64,000 bases of DNA from Niebla homalea (Eukaryota > Ascomycota > Lecanoromycetes > Lecanorales > Ramalinaceae): the NCBI GenBank assembly GCA_019925105.1, contig JAHGAU010000001.1, forward strand, positions 1,984,001 through 2,048,000, read 5' to 3'. The notes under the pieces were generated by a model. It was not told the DNA's origin. It saw only the letters and a list, made by a program, of their open reading frames with translations, and searched no databases. Made by a program: the position numbers and the translations under genes. Positions within the stretch are counted from its first letter, which is position 1; every line of letters begins with the position of its first letter. This document shows, one piece after another, positions 53,302 through 64,000 of this stretch.

Positions 53302-56155
53302 ATGGTCAAGTAAGTTCCTCCCGAGACCTCACTAATTCTGCCCATTGAGCATATCCTGGTCAGCAAGTGTTGTGGGATTGTGTTGAGATCCTATGGCGAG
53401 AGCGCTTCAAGTGGCGCAGGTACAGGCCGGATGCCTTTGCTAACAGACCGCGTTCTATAGCTTCACGGTCGAGGAGATCCGTGCTCTCATGGACAAGCCG
53501 GCAAACATCCGTAATATGTCGGTCATCGCCCATGGTAAGCTTCGAGGGCTCGAACGTCAGACGTCCGACATGAGGATCGTTCTAACCATCCGACAGTGGA
53601 CCACGGCAAATCGACTCTCACGGATTCCCTTGTCCAGCGAGCTGGTATCATCTCTGCAGCGAAAGCAGGAGAACAGAGGTTTACGGACACGCGGAAAGAC
53701 GAGCAAGATAGATGCATTACCATCAAGTCGACCGCCATTTCCCTCTACTCTCACATGGCGGATGAAGAAGATCTCAAGGATATCCCACAAAAGGTCGTGG
53801 GAAACGATTTCCTGATCAACTTGATTGACTCCCCCGGCCACGTCGATTTCTCCTCGGAAGTGACGGCCGCCCTGCGGGTCACCGACGGCGCTCTCGTTGT
53901 CGTCGACTGCGTGGAAGGTGTTTGTGTCCAGACCGAAACAGTACTTCGGCAAGCGCTTGGTGAGCGGATCAAACCAGTCTGCATCGTGAACAAAGTGGAT
54001 CGCGCGCTCCTCGAACTCCAAGTCTCAAAAGAGGATTTGTTCCAATCCTTCTCAAGGACAATCGAGTCCGTGAATGTTGTCATCTCCACCTACTATGACA
54101 AAGCTTTGGGCGATTGCCAGGTCCAGCCCTACAATGGCACCGTTGCCTTTGGCTCTGGCCTCCATGGATGGGGTTTCACAGTTCGCCAATTCGCCGTCAA
54201 GTATGCCAAGAAGTTTGGTGTCGACAAGCAGAAGATGATGGAGCGACTGTGGGTAAGCATTTTTAGAAGATCACGGAGCGATACCCTTAGAGACTGATAT
54301 CGTGTTCAGGGCGACAATTACTTCAACCCCAAAACTAAGAAGTGGACGAAAAACGGTACTCATGAGGGTCAGCCTCTCGAGCGCGCTTTCAATCAGTTCA
54401 TTCTCGATCCTATTTTCAAGATTTTCAACACGGTGATGAACTTCAAGAAGGATGAGACCACGACCTTGCTGCAAAAGCTGGACATCAAGCTGACTGGCGA
54501 CGAAAAGGATTTGGAAGGTAAGCCTCTACTAAAGGTCGTGATGCGAAAATTCTTGCCTGCTGCGGATGCCCTGCTCGAAATGATGGTCATTCACTTGCCA
54601 TCCCCAATTACGGCCCAAAAGTACCGTGCAGAGACGCTTTACGAGGGCCCTTCAGACGATGAGGCTTGCATCGGTATCCGGGACTGTGATCCCAAGGGAC
54701 CTCTCATGCTGTACGTGTCGAAGATGGTGCCAACATCAGACAAAGGTCGTTTCTACGCTTTTGGCCGTGTCTTCTCGGGTACCGTCCGGTCAGGTCTGAA
54801 GGTCCGGATCCAGGGCCCCAACTACCAACCCGGCAAAAGGGAAGATTTGTTTGTGAAGTCCATTCAGCGTACCATTCTCATGATGGGCCGTAACATCGAA
54901 CCGATCGAGGACGTCCCGGCTGGCAACATCCTTGGCTTGGTCGGCGTCGATCAATTCCTGCTCAAGTCTGGCACTCTTACCACTCTCGAGACCGCTCACA
55001 ATTTGAAGGTCATGAAGTTCTCAGTCTCCCCTGTCGTGCAAGCATCTGTCGAGGTCAAGAACGCAAATGACCTGCCAAAGCTCGTCGAAGGTCTCAAGCG
55101 TCTATCAAAATCCGATCCTTGCGTCCTTGCCTTCATCAACGAGGCTGGTGAGCATATTGTGGCCGGTGCTGGCGAATTGCACTTGGAAATATGCTTGAAG
55201 GATCTCGAAGAAGACCATGCTGGTGTACCATTGAGGGTATCGGACCCTGTTGTCTCTTACCGAGAATCCGTTGGTGCAGAGTCCAGCATGGTGGCATTAT
55301 CAAAGTCCCCTAACAAGCACAATCGTCTCTATGTCACTGCTCAGCCAATGGACGAGGATGTCTCGAAAGACATTGAGGCGGGCAAGATCGGTCCACGGGA
55401 CGATTTCAAGTCGCGCGCTCGCATTTTGGCCGACGACCACGGATGGGACGTTACAGACGCCCGTAAGATCTGGTGTTTCGGCCCGGAGACGATCGGTCCC
55501 AACCTGTTGGTTGACCAGACCAAGGCTGTCCAGTACCTCAACGAGATCAAGGACTCGGTCGTGTCTGGTTTCCAATGGGCAACTAAGGAAGGCCCCGTCG
55601 CTGAAGAGCCCATGCGCTCAGTGCGATTCAACATCCAGGACGTTACGCTTCATGCGGATGCCATTCATCGTGGTGGTGGGCAAATCATTCCAACAACTCG
55701 CCGGGTGCTTTACGCGGCAACCCTGCTCGCTTCACCAACCCTCTTGGAGCCCATCTTCCTTGTCGAGATTCAAGTGCCTGAACAAGCGATGGGCGGTATC
55801 TATGGGGTGCTCACGCGAAGAAGAGGCCACGTGTTCTCGGAGGAACAACGGCCTGGGACGCCGCTATTCAACGTCAAGGCCTACCTACCGGTCAACGAGT
55901 CATTTGGCTTTACTGCTGATTTACGGTCGCATACTGGCGGCCAAGCTTTCCCTCAATCCGTGTTCGACCATTATCAAATGCTACCGGGAGGCTCGCCTCT
56001 CGACCCGGCAACTATGACTGGTAAGATTGTGCAGACTATGCGGAAGAGAAAAGGTATCAAGGAAGCGGTGCCTGGATTAGAGAATGTGAGTATTCCCCCT
56101 TTCTCCACTTTGGAATTCTTACTGATGCTTGTGATAGTACTACGACAAGTTATAG
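53302..56155 (+). CDS. EFT2: Translation elongation factor 2
   Basis: Ribosomal translocase EF-2, a cytosolic GTPase. Exons 53302-53309 (8 nt), 53461-53534, 53597-54252, 54310-56085 and 56138-56155 (18 nt) encode 843 residues, the universal length. Introns are 151, 62, 57 and 52 nt. The start reads [16 protein letters not shown]; the G domain has [10 protein letters not shown] (across intron 2), the switch region, [14 protein letters not shown] and NKVDRALLE. The C-terminal half has the diphthamide loop [15 protein letters not shown], with the modified His (after ADAI) intact. The protein ends ENYYDKL after the last intron. All splice joins are needed; the last one adds only five residues and a stop. 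The 5' leader intron directly follows the eighth coding base, a layout common for fungal translation factors. Confidence 0.97.
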
Positions 56156-56712
56156 ACGGAATGAGTCTGGTGATGCCGTTGGGGCCAAGCTTAAGGAGCC
56201 TGCTTACTCCGTTGAGACTGCAAGAGCGGTCATGAAGCTCCAGGTGAGGGGATTGGAACAGGAAAATTGTCGGGTAGATGCTGCAGAAGGTTTTTTTTAC
56301 TTGGGGTTTTACCTTCCGCATGATGTGTTGGTCCGGATCGTGTCGCATGAGAGAGCATGTATATAGGTCTGGACTTCCATTGACAAGGTTACACATCAAA
56401 AGCTGTCCCCTTCCCCCTGCGCATAAGAATGATATGATAGAGTAAGTATGGATTATGGATTCAATTTAGATTCAATTAAGCTCAGCCGTTGATCGCCTTG
56501 GCCCGTGCGTCCGTCTAGCGCAGCCCTCTGCATGCCAAGCGAGCCAAGCATTCGGGGCCATAGAAGGCTAAAATGAAATCATGCAAGGATTTCTTTGAAT
56601 TCATTATTTATCATTCGTGCAATCTTCACGAGCACGAAGCTATTTCGGTTTTTCCCTCTCCGTTACGTCAAAGACCCGATGAGTTCTTAGAGCTGGTAAC
56701 AAAATCGCGATC
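56156..56712. other. intergenic, promoter of the CCCH/RRM gene
   Basis: 557 bp between EF-2 and the next gene, both on the plus strand. AT-rich near 56430-56480 and 56590-56620. No gene is seen. Confidence 0.5.
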
Positions 56713-59081
56713 ATGCTCATCCCAGAAGACGAGGTTGCCGGGTTGAGGCAGTGGCTCATCAAGAAACTCGAAGCTTTGTACGTCTGAGGTGTGACTGCAT
56801 TTTTACCCCAACACTGAATTAAGTCCTACACAGAGAAGCAGTCGCGGACGAAGATGTCCTTGCCGATTTCGTGATAGCTCTCCTCGGCCGCACTGATACG
56901 CCTACGGCACAGCTGAGAGAAGATGCCGCTCGGGATTTGGAGGACTTCTTGAAAGACAGTGGGTTTCACTCTCTCCTGCGGGCCAGACCAGTTTCGAATA
57001 TTCATACATACCACTGTGATGACAGATACCAAAACACTGCTCGACGATGTTCTTTCAGCCATCGAAACCAAGCCTTATATCCCTGGCTACAAAGCCCCTC
57101 CTGCAGTTGCCCCAGCTCCATTTGCCTCCCTTCCTCAACCTACCAGGTCCTCTGTGCCTGTCGACAGTGGAGTTTTCGGCCAACAGAACAACCTCAATGG
57201 CTCGAGAAAACGCTCATTCAACGAATCCCAAGGTCATGCGGGTGGGCAAGACGCACATTACGCACGTGGAGATAGGCAGATGAAACAAATGCGAAGAGGC
57301 GCACGTGGCCGAGGTGGTACGAACAGGGGAAGAGGCGGTCATGGGCACTACGACATGTCGCCTTCCAACCAGGCCTTCCCCTTCCCAAACCCTCAAACAG
57401 AGGGATTCCCCTCCTTGCCTTTCGATCCCAACGATCCCTTCGCGGCAATGGCAGCTTTGCAGGCCATGGGACTCCCCGGTATGCCTCAGCTCCCCCAAAT
57501 GGACAATTCGGCTTTCAAACAGAGATGTCGAGACTACGATACAATTGGCTACTGCGCACAGGGAAATACATGCCCGTATCAACATGGAGCAGATCGAGTC
57601 GAAGTTCCAACGCACGACGAATACGATCCAAACAACGCCATGCTGATGGACCCCTCCCCCATGGCCTCGATGGCAAATGGTAAAAACCATGTTAGGGGCC
57701 GCGGTCAAGGACGTGGGCACGATTTCGCTCGAGGGAGGGGTGAGCGAGGAGGTGTCAACCCACGACGACCCAATCGCGCCGAGTTTTCCTCATCTGCCCC
57801 AAATCAGGACCGATCTATTACAACGATCGTAGTCGAGCAAATCCCGGAGGACAAATTTGAGGAGGTGCATGTCCGAGAGTTCTTCTCTGTGTTTGGCAAC
57901 ATCTCCGAAGTGAAGATGCAACCGTACAAACGACTAGCAATCGTGAAGTACGATGACTACTTTGCAGCCCGCGCGGCGTATGATAGTCCGAAGGTTATAT
58001 TCGATAACCGATTCGTCAAAGTCTACTGGTACAAGCCCGATACCTTGCCCACCTCTCCCGATACTGCAAAGCATACTTCGGGCTCCCCTTCGGCTGCCAC
58101 TGCCGAAGAGCAGGCATTCAATAGAGAGGAGTTCGAGAAGAAGTCTCAGGAAGCACAGAAGAAGCTAGAAGACAAGAAGGCGCAGGGAAAGGAGATGGAG
58201 GCTAAGCGGTTGAGCTTGGAGAAGCAGAAAGCGGAACTGGCTCAGAAGCAAGCGGACGAAAAGAAGCGACTGTTGCAACGGTTGGGAGGCAAAGGTGGTG
58301 ATGCGGATCAAGATGCGCAAATGACAGATGCAAAGACCAATGGCGCTCACGAGGATGAGGGCAACGTCAGCGCCACTACCAAAGCCTTGAGAGCCAAGCT
58401 CGCAGAATTGGAGGCTGAGGCCAGTAGCTTAGGTATCGAGCATACGAACGGGGACTCGTATTTCCCCCGAGGACGCGGTAGGGGCCGAGGCCGAGGCCGA
58501 GGATCCTACAGAGGATGGGAGGGATTCGCGGGTCGTGGATCCTTTGACCCGTACAGAGGAAGTCCGAGAGGCAGAGGCGGCTTCAGGGGCCACGGCGGTG
58601 GCAAATACAATCTTGATCTCCGCACGAAGAGGGTTGGCGTTGCAGGAGTCGAATGGACAAGTGCCCGGGATGAAGCATTGAGGCAGCATCTACTGGTAAG
58701 CCTAGTTTCTTGCTGATGTTTGCGGTACCGGCTGACTTTTCTCAGGGTGTGGGCGAATTCGAAGCCATTGACGCACACCCGGAAAAGCCCGATAGCTTGG
58801 TGATTACGTTCAAAGATCGCCAGACTGCGGAAGGCTTCATCCACGGTACGAAGGACATTTCCAATGTCGGAAAGCTGGAGTACAGCTGGTACAATTCACC
58901 GCCGGTTGCTAACGCAAATACATCCATCGTGGCAGGAAGGAGTGGAGCCGTGAATGGTAATGATGGCAACGATGTGACGATGGATGACAACCCTAGCATT
59001 TCCAACGCTGATGAGCATACGAGAGGTGTAAACGGGGATGTAGATTATGATGTTGCTGAGGAGGACGATCGTTGGAACTGA
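56713..59081 (+). CDS. CCCH zinc-finger and RRM RNA-binding protein (RBM26/27-like)
   Basis: Nuclear RNA-binding protein; RBM26/27 and the fission-yeast relative Rmn1 work with the exosome-linked MTREC machinery. Exons 56713-56777, 56834-56958, 57026-58695 and 58746-59081 (introns 56, 67 and 50 nt) give 731 residues. The N-terminal PWI-like helical domain reads EDEVAGLRQWLIKKLEAL, then DEDVLADFVIALLGR and DLEDFLKDNTKTLLDDVL. A CCCH finger (C-x8-C-x5-C-x3-H, CRDYDTIGYCAQGNTCPYQH) is at about 229-248. The RRM at about 326-402 has TTIVVEQIPEDKFEEVHVRE and RLAIVKYDDYFAARAAYD. A Lys/Glu coiled coil and RG-rich stretches (R-G repeats near 58470-58600) follow. The second RRM-like end segment lies after intron 3 (DSLVITFKDRQTAEGFIHG). 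Confidence 0.9.
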
Positions 59082-59206
59082 TCGACTCTCTAATGCTATA
59101 GTATTCTTTTTCGGTTTTTTGCTGAGATATATGTGCAAGCCCGAAAGGCAGTCAAGTGTACATCAGATTCATTCGGCAGATGCATTCGGAAGGCAGTTGC
59201 AATCCC

Positions 59207-60117
59207 TCAAAATTTCTCCTGGGCAGGTCGTATGTCGAGCTCAAAAGTATACAGTGTAGGATCTTGCTCAGCCAAAAAAAGGTATGTCTTGCCAACAGCA
59301 TCAGCGCTCATGGCTTTGCCACTCTGCGTGGCCTCCGAGTCTTCATCCTTGATCGCGCCATTGGCAATCACCTGCAGAGCACATCATCAGTCCAGACTCC
59401 CCATCGCGGATCCAACCACCCAAATTACTCACGTGCGCCCCATGTATGCCCAACGGTGAATACTCCTTCGCCACCGCCTGCGCCAGACTCCTCACCGCGG
59501 CCCGAGTGCCCCCATACGAGGCGAACTTCGGATTCGTGCGCAAGGCCCCCATCGTCCCCGTGAAGATGATGGTCCCCTTGTGCTCGCCACCCTCGGCCAG
59601 CGGGGTCCGGCCGTGGTGGTCGAACAGCATGCGGACGACCTCCCGGCTGAAGGCGACGGCGCCGCCCGCGAACACCTGCATGCTCTCCATGTACTGCTCG
59701 AACGTCTCCTCCTCGAACGGCTTCACCGACGCGTTCTTGATGCTGTACACCGCCACCCGCAGCTTCAGATCGCGGAACGAGGCGTGCTGCCGGATGGCGC
59801 CGAAGGCGCTGGACAGGCTCGCGGGCGAGGTGTCGGTGGGGAAGGTCTCGATGGTGCTGCCGGGCGCGGAGGAGCGCAGCGATTGGGCGAGCTTGGTCAG
59901 GTTGTCGGCGTTGCGGGAGAGGAGGGCGATGGCGTAGTTGCCGTGGGAAGGGTGGGCGAGGATGCGGGCTATGCCGGCGCCCTTGGGGAAGATTTTGTCA
60001 GTTTGGTTAATTGATGAGAGGTGCGATTGGGAGGAAGAGAGTTTGGGGGGGGATGGGGAACTCCACCGCTGCTGGGCCGGCACCGATGAGGATGGCGAGG
60101 CCTTTGGGTGAAGGCAT
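59207..60117 (-). CDS. Short-chain dehydrogenase/reductase with altered Y-x3-K motif
   Basis: NAD(P)-binding Rossmann-fold protein of the fungal SDR group. Minus-strand exons 60117-60067, 59981-59433 and 59371-59207 (introns 85 and 61 nt) encode 254 residues, the normal SDR length. The N-terminus reads MPSPKGLAILIGAGPAAGAG, with the glycine motif formed across intron 1 (branch CTGAC). The central part has IIFTGTMGALRTNPKF and then ASYGGTRAAVRSLAQAVAKE. The usual catalytic Y-x3-K is present as Tyr173-x3-Arg177, so the active-site lysine is replaced, and the serine position reads TGT. The last exon begins VIANGAIKDEDSEATQSG and ends in TFELDIRPAQEKF. Substrate is unknown; the family may be non-catalytic or atypical. 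It converges on the CCCH/RRM gene with 125 bp between stops. Confidence 0.86.
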
Positions 60118-61122
60118 TGCGAGATGGTGGAGTTCTGACCGAGATATGAAGGATAGAGAGGCGTAGCCAAGTCGTACTCAGACGGGTTTACAGGGAAGAT
60201 GTCAGACACAGAAATGAATTTCAACAACATGAGCATTGCTCCCAGCGTGCATACGTCATAGCTCTCGGGGATGCGGTTGGATACCCGAGGAGTCCATCAC
60301 CAATGAATAATACCTGGTGAGGAGGGTCAAAGAGAGTGCATTTCTGAAAAGGAAGGAAGACTCTCGAATTTCTTCAACGATAGTAACGATCGAGGTTCAA
60401 GTCGAATGCTTGCGTTCATGGCGGAGGAACGCTTGATTCCTTGTGATCTTTGCTGAAGTAGCAGATTGAGCAAGGCACCAGATGTTTGAATGGCATGCTG
60501 GCAAAGCATCCATAGATGCCAACTCGCGCGTGGAAAGATGACAAGTGACAGAGGGTGAGTGACACTGCATTCAAAACTCGCTGACGCCCAATTGGGTTTT
60601 TTCCATTGGAGAAAGACGTCCACATGGCTCACACGCGTAATGATGGCCCTTCATTATGCGATGCACACCTCCCAATATTGGAATTGAACGTTAGTAATTC
60701 CATATTCGCCGGATAAGGCAACCAAAGGCAGCAACTTAGTAGAGGATATATCCTGATTGCTGAGCGTACTGAGATTAAGGGGTAGATATGATATTAACTA
60801 GCTTAGGACTACTGGCAAGGTACTACCTAGCAAGATAAGATGATAGGTAAGAAGGTCCTCGGCTCGGACCGGGTGGAAGGGGGGAGGTAGGTAGGTAGGT
60901 ATTCCTGGTAGTCTTTCTGACATCATATTTGAGGTCGCCAGCAATTGATACTGGATACGTTATCTTGTCACTTGCATCTATTGAAATCCAGCACTTGCTA
61001 TACTCCTCCCTTAGGACTCGGTATGTCCTGATGCTTCGTTATTCACGGAGATTCATTGTCAATGTCGCCTATCGCACATCCTTGATGCCAGCTAAGAGAA
61101 TCCCTCCCATCCGGTCCCCACA
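60118..61122. promoter_or_regulatory. divergent promoter region SDR / MFS transporter
   Basis: About 1 kb between divergent starts, with no convincing gene (a 101-codon minus-strand frame at 60327-60632 has no family resemblance). GATAAG sites, bound by GATA factors, occur at 60712-60717 and 60834-60839 with a further GATA at 60842-60845. A (GGTA)4 tandem repeat sits at 60886-60901. These are candidate control sites of the MFS gene. Confidence 0.45.
60886..60901. repeat. (GGTA)4 tandem repeat
   Basis: Four exact GGTA units in the SDR/MFS divergent region. TACCTA-type runs are common in fungal intergenic DNA. It is not telomeric. Confidence 0.7.
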
Positions 61123-62949
61123 ATGTTAGGGAGTTTTCGATCGCGGCGCATCATATCCGTGGTGGCTGCGACTGTTATTTCGCTAGCATGTGGAACCAAT
61201 GTACATAGCTGTATCATATTCCATGGACTCGTGCTGATCCGCGATAGTACGCATACTCCGCATGGGCGCCCGAATTTGCCAGCAAGCTTAGGCTTTCCTC
61301 CACCCAGAGCAATCTCATCGTGAGCTGCCCTGCGAGACGAGAGTCTGTGCCCTATCTCACGATCTTCAGGGTGTGTTTGGGAACCTGGGCATGTATGCAT
61401 CTGGTATACCCGTGGGTATGGTGGTCGACAATAAAGGCCCGAGGCCTGGCGTGTTCGTCGGATCGATCCTTTTGGGCGTGGGCTACTTCTTCCAATATCG
61501 AGGTTCGTCTGAGAATTGCTATGAGATGAAGTCGGTCGTGAAGGAGCAGGGCTGATACTTTTGGGCAGCATTTGTCAACGGACCCGGTTCAGTCAGCCTA
61601 CCCTTGCTCTGCGTGTTTTCCTTCTTGACGGGATTGGGAGCCAATAGCGCTTTCTTGGGCGCTGTGAAAACCTGTGAGAGACGAGTCCGCTCTTGATCCC
61701 CCGGTGCCTACTAAGGCAGACATCTAGCTGCCCTCAATTGGCCCAATCATCGAGGCACTGCAACAGCGTTTCCGCTGGCAGCCTTTGGGCTCAGCGCCTA
61801 CTTCTTCTCGCTCCTTTCCTCTTTAGCGTTTCCGGATGATACTGCCGGACTCCTCCTTCTACTGTCAATCCTGACCTTTGCGATGCCACTTGGCGGCGGG
61901 GTCTTCCTCCAAGTAGTGCCGCAGACCCAGGGATACAGGCCGGTCCCGGAGTCCGGAATGAGGGCCAACTCTGATACGTCCACCACGCTGAAACAGTTCA
62001 AGAGCAATGAAAGCAATCAAGAAGCAGGTACGCAAGCAGAGAATCTGAAGGACACTTCGTCCGAGCATTCGTCCTTGCTCTCCAAGTCTTCCAGCGGTTC
62101 GGGGCCGGGCGATGTTCCAGCTCACGAGGGCGAAGAAGACAGACGGCGGGCCGAAGATGATGGCTCACACCGGACAGATGTTCGCGGATTGGCTATGCTG
62201 AGACATGCAAGATTCTACGTGCTGTGGAGTCTTCTTGGTTTGCTCACGGGTATCGGATTGATGACCATCAAGTAAGCAGTCTCAATTCCAGATCCATCCC
62301 CGTAACTTCTAATGACGTTTCGAACAGCAACATTGGCAACGACGTCAGAGCCATCTGGCACCACTACGACGACAGCGCAACCCCCAAGCTGATCCAGGAG
62401 CGCCAGCTTATGCACGTCGAGATCCTCTCCATCATGTCCTTCATCGGACGGCTCGCTAGCGGCGTCGGCTCCGACCTGATCGTCCACTGCTTCGCCCTCT
62501 CCCGCTTCTGGGTCCTCGTTCTCTCCTCGCTCATCTTCCTCCTCGCCCAGGTCTGCGGTGCCACCATCGAGAACCCTCACGCGTTGGGCCTGGTATCTGG
62601 TCTCACCGGCCTCGCCTACGGATTTCTCTTCGGCAGCTACCCAGCCTTAGTGGCGGAATCCTTCGGTGTCCACGGGATGAGTCAGAATTGGGGGTTCATG
62701 TGTCTTGCGCCCGTTGTCGCAGGGAACATTTTCAATCTGCTGTATGGCCAGATTTACGATCGGCACAGCTTCAAGACGGAGGATGGCGAGATGGATTGTA
62801 AGGAGGGGTTGCAGTGTTATCAGGCAGCGTATTATGTGACACTCGCAGCGGCGGTGTCGGGAATTGTGCTGTCCTTGGGGAGTGTACGATGGGATTGGGT
62901 ATCAAAAAGGGGGAGGGGGAGAGAAAAGGCTATTGGGAGAGAGGTTTGA
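61123..62949 (+). CDS. Nodulin-like MFS transporter (Mch1-like)
   Basis: Multi-pass transporter of the major facilitator superfamily. Six exons, 61123-61200, 61248-61319, 61370-61502, 61569-61673, 61728-62271 and 62328-62949 (introns 47, 50, 66, 54 and 56 nt), give 517 residues with about 12 helices. The N-terminus has ISVVAATVISLACGTNYAYS and AWAPEFASKLRLSSTQSNLI, then GVFGNLGMYASGIPVGMVVD, a nodulin-like domain pattern. The middle loop is long, hydrophilic and Ser/Glu-rich (about residues 200-270). The second half has IWHHYDDS, SIMSFIGRLASGVGSDLI and LTGLAYGFLFGSYPALVAES. The pattern is closest to Mch1/Nfd4-like vacuolar proteins whose substrate is unsettled. Five introns in the first 1.2 kb are unusual here. 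Candidate GATA sites lie upstream. Confidence 0.87.
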
Positions 62950-63440
62950 CGATGTCGCCAATATCTTAGCAGGTCTTCACGAGCTCCTCAGAACCATGTA
63001 GATGATATCCAGCAAGCTGAATGGAGATGATAGACATTTGGCAAGGATGGTGTATTTGATCGTTTGTGATATGGTTGGTTTCATATTTGATTAGGGTAGG
63101 TTCATCGCAGCAGAAAGCCACGACCCTGCTTTCGGGGTATTTCAATCCGTACTTTTCTCCTCTTGCGACCATCTACCTTCATCATGATGATACAGGACGG
63201 CTCGATGCAATCAGGAGTCAGGCCAGTGGATTAATGCGCAATTATTAGTAGATCGATATATGAGCTCATAAGCTGGGAAGAAGGCATTATCTGGAAGTCA
63301 TCCAGTCGTGCAGGCTATGCCATCGAATTCGGCCGCAAATATCTGGTCACGGCGGCTGTGTGAATGTCTGGATGGGACCTGGGAGAGTGTGGCATGGAGG
63401 GTCTTTTGCCTATTTCGTCCATCCCAAATGATTGTATTGT
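62950..63440. other. intergenic between converging MFS and right-edge genes
   Basis: 491 bp of 3' flank. No gene, repeat or RNA structure noticed. Confidence 0.5.
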
Positions 63441-64000
63441 TCAGGTAATGGAGATTGGCGGGTCCGGGTATTCGGAACGCTCCGCAGTCCTCGTTCGCTT
63501 TGCCGGAGGCTCCTCTCCGCGCGCCTCGGCCAGCTCGCGTTCCAGACCTTCAACCCTGCGGTTCAGGTCCTCTTCCCTCTGCTGCGATTGCTGCAACAGC
63601 TGGCGCAGGGAGGCCTCGGAGGAATCTTGAGGTATCATCTCCGCCTGTGGTGCTGGCGGCTGCTGACCCTGTTGGTATTGGCGGACATGGCCCTGGTACA
63701 GGCCATTGATAAGTTCCAATTCGTTCACACGCGTTTTGAGGGCGCTGTTGGCCTGCAGCAGTCCATCATAGGTTTGCGGGGGCTCGAGGTGTCGCTCATT
63801 GTTGGATGATGTAGAGCCGGGCGAGGGTTGCCGGAGGGGCATGTTGGGTAAAGCGGGTGAGTGGAAGGCATGATCCGAAAGTGACACCCCATCGAACATG
63901 TGCTGCGGAGCTATGTTGGAAGGGTGATTTAGGCCTGGTGTTACGGTGCGGGATAATGGAGAGCCCGAGGGTTGTGGGCCATTCGGATTGATCTGTTGAG
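63441..64000 (-). CDS. C-terminal part of a coiled-coil protein, cut by the right edge
   Basis: The minus-strand frame is open from the right edge to the TGA at 63441-63443, about 186 residues, so the start lies beyond the window. The upstream part (QQINPNGPQPSGSPLSRTV) is disordered and in the same frame, so the ATG at 63899 is internal. The C-terminal half has a leucine-zipper-like coiled coil (SALKTRVNELELINGLYQGH), a Gln-rich linker and a second helical segment (RQLLQQSQQREEDLNRRVEG), ending in a basic patch PPAKRTRTAER. The L-K-T-R-V-x-E-L-E pattern resembles the C-terminal coiled coil of AreB/ASD-4-type fungal GATA factors, whose zinc finger would lie outside the window. That assignment is tentative. 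Confidence 0.6.
   Translation of the reverse strand, partial: QQINPNGPQPSGSPLSRTVTPGLNHPSNIAPQHMFDGVSLSDHAFHSPALPNMPLRQPSPGSTSSNNERHLEPPQTYDGLLQANSALKTRVNELELINGLYQGHVRQYQQGQQPPAPQAEMIPQDSSEASLRQLLQQSQQREEDLNRRVEGLERELAEARGEEPPAKRTRTAERSEYPDPPISIT

Noticed and set aside
60327..60632. 101-codon minus-strand frame in the SDR/MFS spacer
   Set aside because: No domain, repeat or membrane pattern that I recognise and no sign of introns or partner exons; treated as chance.
60886..60901. (GGTA)4 as telomere-like repeat
   Set aside because: The unit differs from TTAGGG, it is only 16 bp and lies within gene-rich DNA.

Overview
This is a 64-kb piece of a filamentous ascomycete nuclear chromosome (Pezizomycotina). 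Dothideomycetes is my best guess, from the style of the BTB protein and the general gene set, but the sequence does not fix the class. The evidence is a dense gene layout, protein-coding genes broken by 47-94 nt GT-AG introns with CTGAC/CTAAC-like branch points, and a clear set of conserved fungal proteins. I see 25 protein genes, two of them cut by the window edges. I see no tRNA or rRNA gene, no transposon, no CRISPR-like array and no biosynthetic cluster. Exon models below were built by joining reading frames at GT-AG sites; every join keeps frame and restores a family-like sequence, but none has transcript support.

Left third (1-21 kb): a cut SANT-like protein; CTF18 clamp loader (-); a BTB/POZ protein (+); a glutathione S-transferase (-) divergent from a TOK-type K+ channel (+), with an unusually hairpin-rich 800-bp spacer; a Zn2Cys6 regulator (-); mitochondrial ETF alpha (-); the SWI/SNF-RSC subunit RSC8/SWI3 (+); the RNA polymerase I factor RRN5 (-), divergent from the mitochondrial helicase IRC3 (+).

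Middle (21-40 kb): BST1/PGAP1 GPI inositol-deacylase (+); a RING-H2 ubiquitin ligase (-) with an apparent frameshift; FIS1 (-) divergent from kinetochore SPC24 (+); type II PI 4-kinase LSB6 (+); a SNF2/RAD5-like ATPase (+); Gln-rich mediator subunit MED21 (-); a thioredoxin reductase-like flavoenzyme (-).

Right third (40-64 kb): a TMEM184/DUF300 membrane protein (-) divergent from the 3,247-residue intronless lipid-transfer protein CSF1 (+); translation elongation factor 2 (+); a CCCH+RRM RNA-binding protein of RBM26/27 type (+); a short-chain dehydrogenase (-); a nodulin-like MFS transporter (+); and the C-terminal part of a coiled-coil protein running off the right edge (-).

The genes are mostly housekeeping (chromatin, cohesion, kinetochore, Pol I and Pol II transcription, translation, GPI anchors, lipid transfer, mitochondria) and do not form one pathway. 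CSF1 and BST1 both bear on GPI-anchor biology, and ETFA, IRC3 and FIS1 on mitochondria, but they are not arranged as a unit. I found no convincing new multi-gene system. The most unusual items are the inverted-repeat cluster at 7217-7677, the frame break in the RING gene near 25780, the in-frame upstream start of IRC3, and the changed catalytic lysine in the short-chain dehydrogenase.
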